The notes under the pieces: generated by a model
The model's input: only the letters and a program-made list of their open reading frames with translations
What the model was told of the DNA's origin: nothing
The model's database searches: none
Source: Kiritimatiellia bacterium
GTDB taxonomy: Bacteria; Verrucomicrobiota; Kiritimatiellia; SS1-B-03-39; UBA6053
Length of the DNA: 40,659 nt
Assembly (NCBI GenBank): GCA_029936175.1
Contig: JAPYUI010000011.1
Span: forward strand, 7,783 to 48,441
Reading direction: 5' to 3'
Translations under genes and position numbers: made by a program
Shown: piece by piece, positions 18,027 through 25,375 of the stretch
How positions within the stretch are numbered: position 1 is the stretch's first letter
How the letters are laid out: every line of letters starts with the position of its first letter

Positions 18027-19130
18027 ATGAAACGTCGCGAGTTTGTCACGAAGGCAGGAATCACCACGGCGGCTGTAGCAGCCGTAAACGGATGCGGATC
18101 GAAATCGGTCGAGGGGCCGAATGTGCAGACCCGGAAAACGGTCCGTTGGGATCTGGCTTCCAGTTTTCCCAAATCCCTGGACACGATTTTTGCCGCAGCG
18201 GAGGTCTTGTCCCGGCGCGTGGAGCAACTGAGCGGAGGGAAGTTCCAGATACGGGTCTACCAGTCCGGAGAGAAAGTCCCGGGAAACCAGGTCCTGGACG
18301 AGGTGCGCAATGGCGGAAGTGAGTGCGGGCACAGCGCGAGCTACTATTTCATCGGCAAGAACCCGACCCTGGCCTTTGACACGGCCGTGCCTTTTGGCCT
18401 GAACGCACGGCAACAGAATGCCTGGCTGGGCAGTGCTGGTGGCCTGGAACTCATGCGCGAGGTCTTCTCTGATTTTAACATCATCAATTTCCCCGGGGGG
18501 AATACCGGCGTGCAGATGGGTGGATGGTTTCGTCGCGAAATTGCTTCACTGCAGGATATGAAGGGCCTGGTCATGCGCATTCCCGGGCAGGGAGGCGAGA
18601 TTATCAACCGCATTGGTGGCCAGGCCACCGCGATTCCGGGGGGTGATATTTTCCCGGCGCTGGAAAAGGGTACGATCGACGCGACCGAATGGGTGGGTCC
18701 CTACGATGACATGAAGCTTGGCTTTCACAAGATTGCCAAGAACTACTATTACCCCGGCTGGTGGGAACCCGGTCCCACCTTGAGTTTCTATGTGAATAAG
18801 GACGCCTGGGGTCGGTTGCCCGCGGATTACCAGGCAGCCTTCGAAGTGGCGACTGCGGAGGCCAACCTGGGCATGATGATGGATTACGACGCCAAGAATC
18901 CGGGTGCTTTCAAGGAACTGCGTGCGATGCCTGACGTGAAGGTCTTGCCATTCCCGGAGGACATGATGGTTGCGGCAAACAAAGAAGCCAAAGACCTGAT
19001 GCAGGAGAAGGTCGCCGCGGATGCCGGCTTCAAGAAGGTATACGACCATTGGAATGCCTACCGGGTCGAGTCGTCGGCGTGGTTGTCGACCGCGGAAATG
19101 ACCTACGCGAATTTTGCGTACCGGTCGTAG
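18027..19130 (+). CDS. dctP: TRAP transporter substrate-binding protein, DctP/TakP-like; Tat-type lipoprotein signal
   Basis: 'MKRREFVTKAGITTAAVAAVNGCGSK' (RR motif, lipobox-like VNGC); 'GTIDATEWVGPYDDMKLGFHKIAKNYYYPGWWEPGPTLSFYVNKDAW' is typical of the 2-oxoacid/lactate-type subgroup. Confidence 0.9.
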   Translation: MKRREFVTKAGITTAAVAAVNGCGSKSVEGPNVQTRKTVRWDLASSFPKSLDTIFAAAEVLSRRVEQLSGGKFQIRVYQSGEKVPGNQVLDEVRNGGSECGHSASYYFIGKNPTLAFDTAVPFGLNARQQNAWLGSAGGLELMREVFSDFNIINFPGGNTGVQMGGWFRREIASLQDMKGLVMRIPGQGGEIINRIGGQATAIPGGDIFPALEKGTIDATEWVGPYDDMKLGFHKIAKNYYYPGWWEPGPTLSFYVNKDAWGRLPADYQAAFEVATAEANLGMMMDYDAKNPGAFKELRAMPDVKVLPFPEDMMVAANKEAKDLMQEKVAADAGFKKVYDHWNAYRVESSAWLSTAEMTYANFAYRS

Positions 19131-19203
19131 CCCGGCGACAGGTAGAGGGGCCCGGGACACGAAAGGAGCTGCGGCTGCCTTGCCCGCGGCCAGGCTTGGC
19201 CGG

Positions 19204-20529
19204 TCAATGGACCAGCCAGAGCACGGTCTCAGGGAAAGCGATGACCACGAGAAGCCCGATCAACTGGATCACGATGAAAGGCAGCACCCCGCGATAAATA
19301 TGGGTGGTCTTGACCCCCGGCGGGCAAACGCCCTTGAGATAAAACAGGGAGAAGCCAAAGGGCGGCGTGAGGAAGGAGGTCTGGAGGTTCATCGCCACCA
19401 TCACGCCGAACCAGACGGGATCCACGCCAAACTGATCCTTGAAGACGGGGCCGAGGAGGGGAACGACGATGAAGGCGATCTCAAAGAAGTCGATAAAGAA
19501 GCCGAGGATGAAGATGGTCAGGTTGGCCACGACCAGGGCGCCGATCAGGCCCCCGGGCAAGTTGGTGAGAATGCCCTCGATCCAGAGGTCGCCGCCGAAC
19601 TTGCGGAAGACGAGCGCAAAGGCCGTGGAGCCGATGAGCAGGAAAATCACCATGCAGGTCAGGCGGGAGGTCGCCTCGGTCGTTTCTTTAAGCGTCCCCC
19701 AGTTCAGGCGCTTGTTGGTTGCAGCCAGGCCGATGGCCCCGATGGCCCCAAAGGCCCCGGCGTCGGTCGGCGTCGCGAATCCCGCGAAAATGCTGCCGAG
19801 CACGAGCAGGATCAGGACCAGGGGGGGCATGAGCACGAGGAGTACCCGGCGTGCGAGCACCTTCTTCGGCATGTCGCGTTCCTCGAGGGGCAGGGCCGGG
19901 GCCAGCTCAGGTTTGAGCGCCGCGATGACCCCGACGTAGAGTGCGAAGCAGCAGGCAAGGATGACCCCGGGTACGAGTGCTCCCCTGAACAGGTCGGTGA
20001 CCGAGGTACCGAGTTGGTCCGCGAGCACGATCAGGACGATGCTGGGCGGAATGATCTGACCGAGGGTTCCGGAGGCCGCGATGACCCCGGTCGCGAGTTC
20101 CTTCTGGTAGCCGTAGCGCAGCATGACCGGGAGTGAAATCATCCCCATCGCCACGACCGAGGCACCGACCACCCCGGTTGCCGCCGCGAGCAGGGCCCCC
20201 ACGAAGACGACCGCCATGGCCAGTCCGCCGCGGACCGGCCCGAAGAGTTGCCCGATGGTCTGCAGAAGATCCTCCGCGAGCTTGGACTTCTCCAGCGTGG
20301 TACCCATGAAGATGAAGTAGGGGATGGCGAGCAATACCCCGTTATCCATGATCCCGAAAATCCGGTTGGGCATCGAGTTGAGGAAGTGAAAGTCGAAAAA
20401 CCCCATGCCGACGCCGATCGCGGCGAAGATGATGGAGGTGCCGCCGAGCGAGAAAGCCACGGGATAGCCGCAGAAGATAAAGCACAGGACCATGCCGAAC
20501 ATAATCGGTGCCATGACCTGTGGATCCAT
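19204..20529 (-). CDS. dctM: TRAP transporter large permease DctM
   Basis: 'MDPQVMAPIMFGMVLCFIFCGYPVAFSLGG', 'ASGTLGQIIPPSIVLIVLADQLGTSVTDLFRGALVPGVIL', 'FLTPPFGFSLFYLKGV'. ATG at 20529 sits next to the dctQ stop. Confidence 0.93.
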   Translation of the reverse strand: MDPQVMAPIMFGMVLCFIFCGYPVAFSLGGTSIIFAAIGVGMGFFDFHFLNSMPNRIFGIMDNGVLLAIPYFIFMGTTLEKSKLAEDLLQTIGQLFGPVRGGLAMAVVFVGALLAAATGVVGASVVAMGMISLPVMLRYGYQKELATGVIAASGTLGQIIPPSIVLIVLADQLGTSVTDLFRGALVPGVILACCFALYVGVIAALKPELAPALPLEERDMPKKVLARRVLLVLMPPLVLILLVLGSIFAGFATPTDAGAFGAIGAIGLAATNKRLNWGTLKETTEATSRLTCMVIFLLIGSTAFALVFRKFGGDLWIEGILTNLPGGLIGALVVANLTIFILGFFIDFFEIAFIVVPLLGPVFKDQFGVDPVWFGVMVAMNLQTSFLTPPFGFSLFYLKGVCPPGVKTTHIYRGVLPFIVIQLIGLLVVIAFPETVLWLVH

Positions 20530-20530
20530 C

Positions 20531-21067
20531 CTAGGCCGCTTCCTCGGGCCCATCCATGGGCTGGTCGCGAATGATCGCAATGGACTTCAGGATTTCAGAC
20601 AGGCCTTGGAGCATCAACAGGACAAAAGCGACCGGGATCACGGTTTTCAGCGGGTAGCGCAGCAGGCCTCCCGGATCCGAAGAGATTTCCCGGTCTGCCC
20701 AGGAATCACCCACGAAGTCGAGCGAGGTCCAGAAGCACACCGCGGCCAGCGGCATCAGAAAACAAAGCGCCCCGAGCAGGTTGATCCACGCGCGCTTTTT
20801 CGGTGACAGTCGATCGTAGAGGATGTCGACGCGCACGTGTGCATCGTTCCGCAGGTTGTACGCAGCCACGAACAGGAAGATGATGCTGAACAGGTACCAC
20901 TGCATCTCCAGCAGGGCGTTGGAGGTAATGCTCCAGCCGAAATGCTGCCCCAGCTTGCGCCCGATCGCGTTGTAGGTTCCGATGAAGACCATAACCAGCA
21001 TCAACCAGAACGTGCACCGGGCAACCCCGGTGTTCATTCGGTCGATGAACCGGACCAGCTTCTTCAT
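20531..21067 (-). CDS. dctQ: TRAP transporter small permease DctQ
   Basis: 'WSITSNALLEMQWYLFSIIFLFVAAYNLRNDAHVRVDILYDRLSPKKRAWINLLGAL'. ATG overlaps the upstream methyltransferase stop (ATGA). Confidence 0.93.
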   Translation of the reverse strand: MKKLVRFIDRMNTGVARCTFWLMLVMVFIGTYNAIGRKLGQHFGWSITSNALLEMQWYLFSIIFLFVAAYNLRNDAHVRVDILYDRLSPKKRAWINLLGALCFLMPLAAVCFWTSLDFVGDSWADREISSDPGGLLRYPLKTVIPVAFVLLMLQGLSEILKSIAIIRDQPMDGPEEAA

Positions 21068-22338
21068 GTCGGATCGTTCGTGTTGATCATGCGTGCGATG
21101 AACATGGCATCGCCGTCCATGTCATCGGGCAGGAGCCAGAGTGGGTCGTCCGTCGTTTCACCGGTAGCCGGGTTGACCAGCGCCTGCAGTTTGAAGTGTG
21201 GATGATTATCCAGGAACGCATCGATCATGTCGTGGGTTTCATCATGCGTCAACGTGCACACCGAGTAGACCAGCGCCCCGCCGGGCTTGACCCTCGTGGA
21301 AGCGCATTCGAGAATCTTCTGCTGGGCGATGAGTACCTTCTGGAGTTGTGCTTCACCCGTGCGCCACCGGGCATCCGCATTGCGACCCCAGGTGCCGATC
21401 CCGGTGCAGGGGGCATCGATCAATACCCCGTCGAATTGGATGCCGAGCGGTTCGTCGTGAATGACATCGACCAGCCGCATGTTGATTTTCCCCCCCTTGT
21501 AGGGTTTCACGCGCCGGCTCAGTTCGTCCATGATGGACAGGCGACAATCGCTCGCCATGATTTGCCCGGTCTTTACCAGGTCGGCCAGGTGAATGCTCTT
21601 GCCACCTGAACCCGCGCAGCAGTCCCACCAGTGCTCGTCGTCCCTGGGGTCGCATACATGGCCCACGCATTGTGATGACAGGTTTTGTAGTTCAAACAGG
21701 TGGCTCAGCTTTTGCCGCAGGCGGGTGACCGCCGTGCGGTCGTAGGTACAGATCGCATGGGGCAGGAGGGGGTGAATCGTGTAGGCCGCCTTTTCATTGT
21801 CCAGTGCGCCGAGTAACTTCTGGTGCGTTTCGGGCCGGCTACGCAGCCAGATCGCCCCGTGGTGTTGCAGGCCCGTCAACCGCTGGTGCTCCCGCACATG
21901 CTGGCTTACCCAGTCCGGGAAGGCGTCTGCGATCGTGGGCGGCTTGTCCATGTGAAACATGGCCTGGATGCGCTGGCCCTTGGCCGCGAGGGAAAGGGAG
22001 CCCATCGGTTCCGGTTCCTTGAGCGGCTTTTTCAGGTCCTGCACCATGGCCTGCAGCGCGGGGTGCCATTCGGGGGCATCCAGCAAGCCGGCCACGGCAC
22101 AGCGACGCATCCATTCGCTGCGTTCGGCATCCTTGATCCACCCGCGCCAGCGGAACCAGGAGTAGACCAGGTCCGTATAGAAGCGGCGGTCGCGTGAACC
22201 GTACTTCTTGTGCTTGCGGAAAAAAACGCGCAGGACGTCATCGGCCGCGTGGTGGTGCTCAACGACTTCATCGTCAACGTATTTGACCAGCTTGACCGCG
22301 GCGGCGGCCTGGGTGTGGGTGTATTTTGGTAAGTCCAT
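21064..22338 (-). CDS. RsmB/NOL1/NOP2/sun-family RNA (cytosine-5)-methyltransferase
   Basis: 'WWDCCAGSGGKSIHLADL', 'GVLIDAPCTGIGTWGRNADARWR', 'GGALVYSVCTLTHDE' (SAM motif and both catalytic-Cys motifs). Confidence 0.9.
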   Translation of the reverse strand: MDLPKYTHTQAAAAVKLVKYVDDEVVEHHHAADDVLRVFFRKHKKYGSRDRRFYTDLVYSWFRWRGWIKDAERSEWMRRCAVAGLLDAPEWHPALQAMVQDLKKPLKEPEPMGSLSLAAKGQRIQAMFHMDKPPTIADAFPDWVSQHVREHQRLTGLQHHGAIWLRSRPETHQKLLGALDNEKAAYTIHPLLPHAICTYDRTAVTRLRQKLSHLFELQNLSSQCVGHVCDPRDDEHWWDCCAGSGGKSIHLADLVKTGQIMASDCRLSIMDELSRRVKPYKGGKINMRLVDVIHDEPLGIQFDGVLIDAPCTGIGTWGRNADARWRTGEAQLQKVLIAQQKILECASTRVKPGGALVYSVCTLTHDETHDMIDAFLDNHPHFKLQALVNPATGETTDDPLWLLPDDMDGDAMFIARMINTNDPT

Positions 22339-22362
22339 GTGGAGAGGGTGTTTCGTTCCGGG

Positions 22363-23370
22363 TCAGGCCGTGAGGCCGGCCTCAAGTTTTTTCAGGGCCT
22401 CTGCGGCATCCAGTTCCTCGGTGAGGTCGAAGGTCGAGACCTGTTCGCCGTCAATGTCCAATAGAACGTTCTGTGCGAGTTGTTCGATCTGTGGGGCTCC
22501 CGGTCCCTGCGCGAGCAGGCGTCCGAAGCTGGTGTCCGCGTGTACAAGCGGCCGGTCTTCATCGGAAAAGAAGCGGACGATTTCTACCATGCCTTCCAGG
22601 GCACCGGCGGAGAGGTGAATCCCGTTGGTTCCCGGCCCGACGCTTTTCAGGCCGATGGCGTCTGCATTTTCCATCAAGCGATTGCGGATCGATCCGGCTT
22701 CGGCGTTCAGCGGATTCGTCGCGCCGGTTAATTTACTGCGCAGGTCACGCCAGGGGGTCCTGGAGCGCCCTTCAATGGCGATGATGCCGTTACCCGGGGT
22801 GGTATAGGGGACCAGCTGGTAGGGATGAAAAGGATTCAAAATAATATAGGACCTGGAAAGCACGTCCAGGGTGAGTCCATAGGTTCCTCCACCGAGTTTC
22901 TCTGTGCCGAAACTGTCGTTGATGCTGGTCAGGGCCAGCGCTGTGAAGGCGGGCTCCTGGTCGAGGAACTGGTGCGCACCGAGGACCCTCGCCCCCCGGG
23001 CCAGGTCCTTTTCATAGATGGTGGCCAGCTTGGCCCTGGCTCCGTCGGAAATCGCATCATGGCCCTGGGTGGAGATCTGGTTGATCACCCCGTAGTGCGC
23101 ATGCATGATGCGCTTCTCGGCCAGGTAGTCGCCGTTCAGCACGCGAATGGCCCCGATATCCACGCTCCAGCGCTCCAGTTCCTCCCTAACGATGCCGATG
23201 ACGGCATTCATATCGAGCCCGTTTGCGAGGTCGGTAACCTCCGGCTTGAGGAAGAGCACGAACTGGTGGATGGCCGGGTCGGCATCTTGGTCATAGGGCC
23301 GGACCCAGGTGGCGGCGGGACCGGATTGAGCGGTCGTCTCATCAAATGCACGGCGAATGGCGTCAATCAT
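22363..23370 (-). CDS. Long, divergent nucleoside-diphosphate-kinase-like protein
   Basis: C-terminal 'GNGIIAIEGRSRTPWRDLRSKLTGATNPLNAEAGSIRNRLM...TNGIHLSAGALEGMVEIVRFF' parallels NDK '...EG..AV...R...GATNP..A.PGTIRGD...NxxHGSDS.ESA..EI..FF'. N-terminal 'FVLFLKPEVT' resembles the NDK 'IKPD' strand. Confidence 0.65.
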   Translation of the reverse strand: MIDAIRRAFDETTAQSGPAATWVRPYDQDADPAIHQFVLFLKPEVTDLANGLDMNAVIGIVREELERWSVDIGAIRVLNGDYLAEKRIMHAHYGVINQISTQGHDAISDGARAKLATIYEKDLARGARVLGAHQFLDQEPAFTALALTSINDSFGTEKLGGGTYGLTLDVLSRSYIILNPFHPYQLVPYTTPGNGIIAIEGRSRTPWRDLRSKLTGATNPLNAEAGSIRNRLMENADAIGLKSVGPGTNGIHLSAGALEGMVEIVRFFSDEDRPLVHADTSFGRLLAQGPGAPQIEQLAQNVLLDIDGEQVSTFDLTEELDAAEALKKLEAGLTA

Positions 23371-23515
23371 GTGGGGGATTCCTGTAGGATTTCAGGGCGC
23401 GATAGCTAGTATACACGCTCGGGGAATGCAATCAGCGAAAAGCCTTTTTTCTTTGCTTTTTCAAGCCTTCTGCATAGTGATTTCATCCGATTTACACTGA
23501 ATCCCGAGATTCCTC

Positions 23516-24697
23516 ATGTTTGAAAACCGCCAGCCTGCCCCGCCCGATTCCATTCTCGGCCTGACCGAGGCATTCAAGGCCGATCCCAATCCTGCAAAGG
23601 TCAACCTCGGGGTCGGGGTGTATAAGGATCCCTCCGGGCAGACCCCCGTGCTCGCCAGTGTAAAGGCGGCCGAGGCCCGGCTCCTGGCCGGGGAGACGAG
23701 TAAATCCTACCTGCCCATTACCGGTGACCCGGCATATGGTTCCCTGGTGCAAGGAATGCTTTTCGGCGAAGCTGCACTGGACAACCGGGTGCGTACGGCG
23801 CACACCCCCGGTGGGACGGGCGCGCTTCGCGTAGGCGGAGATTTCATCAAGGCCATGCATCCCGATGCATCGATCTGGGTGAGCAGCCCCACCTGGGCCA
23901 ACCACAAAGGCATCTTCTCGGCAGCGGGCCTGAAGATCGAAGACTATCGCTATTACGACCCGGTGACCCACGCAGTTGACGAAGAGGGATTCTTTGAGGA
24001 CCTGGCCCGGGTGCCCGCGGGCGATGTCGTGTTGCTACACCTGTGTTGCCACAACCCGACGGGTGCCGACCTGTCCAGCGAGCAGTGGGGTCGCCTGGCG
24101 GGTCTGGCCGCGGAACGTGGCTTTGTCCCTTTCTTCGACTTCGCCTACCAGGGCTTCGGTGACAGCGTGGAGGCAGACTGTGCGCCCCTCCGGGCCTTCG
24201 TGTCTGCGGGCATGGAATTTCTTGTCGCGAATTCGTTTTCCAAGAATGTCGGCCTGTACAACGAGCGTACAGGCGGCCTCTCCATCGTCGCCCGCTCTGC
24301 GGCTGAAGCCGATGCCGCCTTCAGCCATATGAAGCTCTCGATCCGGACTAATTACAGCAACCCTTCCTCGCACGGTGGCGGGATCGTGAAGACGATTCTC
24401 TCCGATGCGGATCTCAAGACCCAGTGGATGGAGGAGCTTGCGGGGATGCGTGACCGGATAAAGGAGATGCGCAGCACCCTCGTGCAGGGCCTGGCTGCCC
24501 GGGGCGTCGGCCAGGATTTTTCCTTCATCGAAAAGCAGCGAGGCATGTTTTCCTTCAGCAGCCTGGGTGACGAGCAGGTCCGTTGCCTGCGCGAGGAAAA
24601 GAGCATCTATATCGTCAAGGGTGGCCGGATTAACGTGGCCGGGATTTTGCCGGGCAACGCCGATTACCTCTGCGATGCCATCGCGGGCGTCCTGTAG
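23516..24697 (+). CDS. Class I aspartate/aromatic amino acid aminotransferase
   Basis: 'KVNLGVGVYKDPSGQTPVLASVKAAEA', 'LLHLCCHNPTGADL', PLP-Lys region 'VANSFSKNVGLYNERTGGLS', 'GRINVAGI'. Confidence 0.92.
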   Translation: MFENRQPAPPDSILGLTEAFKADPNPAKVNLGVGVYKDPSGQTPVLASVKAAEARLLAGETSKSYLPITGDPAYGSLVQGMLFGEAALDNRVRTAHTPGGTGALRVGGDFIKAMHPDASIWVSSPTWANHKGIFSAAGLKIEDYRYYDPVTHAVDEEGFFEDLARVPAGDVVLLHLCCHNPTGADLSSEQWGRLAGLAAERGFVPFFDFAYQGFGDSVEADCAPLRAFVSAGMEFLVANSFSKNVGLYNERTGGLSIVARSAAEADAAFSHMKLSIRTNYSNPSSHGGGIVKTILSDADLKTQWMEELAGMRDRIKEMRSTLVQGLAARGVGQDFSFIEKQRGMFSFSSLGDEQVRCLREEKSIYIVKGGRINVAGILPGNADYLCDAIAGVL

Positions 24698-24699
24698 GC

Positions 24700-25326
24700 T
24701 TGAGCAAGCGTTTCCAGCAGATTCGTGAGCATCTGCTCGAGGTCGACTCGAGCTTCCAGGCGGTTTTCGCCCGGGTCGACACGCCGCTTCGCCCGGGGCG
24801 CAGTGATCCCTACCGCGCGCTGCTCCGGTCCATCATTTCACAGCAGTTGTCGGTGAAAGCCGCGGCGACGATTCACCAGCGCTTTCTGGACCTGTTTCCC
24901 GGTGGCAACCCCGATCCGACCCGCCTGCGGAAACAAAGTGAAGCGGCCTTGCGCGGGGCCGGCCTCTCGCGGCAAAAAGTGGGTTACCTGCGTAACGTAG
25001 CGGCCTTTTCGATGGAGGAGGGCATCCGCCATGCGCAGTTGAAACAACTGAGCGATGAGGAGGTCATCACCCACCTGACCCAGATCAAGGGCGTCGGGCG
25101 ATGGACGGTGGAAATGCTGCTGCTCTTCTCCCTGGATCGACCCGATGTGTTCCCGGTGGACGACCTGGGGATCCAGAACGCGATGCGGAAACTGTATCGC
25201 CTGCGTACCGAGGGGCCGGTGTTTAAGAAGCGCCTGATGACGATCTCCAGGCGCTGGAGTCCGCATCGTTCCACCGCGACCAAGTTGCTCTGGAAATGGG
25301 CAGGGACCGTGGACGATAAAGCGTAG
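24700..25326 (+). CDS. DNA-3-methyladenine glycosylase II (AlkA-like, HhH-GPD)
   Basis: TTG start. 'RSIISQQLSVKAAATIHQRF', helix-hairpin-helix 'LTQIKGVGRWTVEMLLLFSLDRPDVFPVDDLGIQNAM' with the catalytic-type Asp. Confidence 0.9.
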   Translation: MSKRFQQIREHLLEVDSSFQAVFARVDTPLRPGRSDPYRALLRSIISQQLSVKAAATIHQRFLDLFPGGNPDPTRLRKQSEAALRGAGLSRQKVGYLRNVAAFSMEEGIRHAQLKQLSDEEVITHLTQIKGVGRWTVEMLLLFSLDRPDVFPVDDLGIQNAMRKLYRLRTEGPVFKKRLMTISRRWSPHRSTATKLLWKWAGTVDDKA

Positions 25327-25375
25327 GCGTTCGCGCTTTCCCGGTGAAAAACACGGCTCCAGGGACAGGCCCCGG

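Noticed and set aside
19114-20136. 340-aa plus-strand ORF opposite dctM
   Set aside because: Highly charged composition mirrors antisense of a hydrophobic TRAP permease.
23437-23462. gaaaagc...gctttttc imperfect hairpin with T-runs
   Set aside because: Lies between divergently transcribed genes where a terminator is not expected; probably chance in an AT-rich promoter region.
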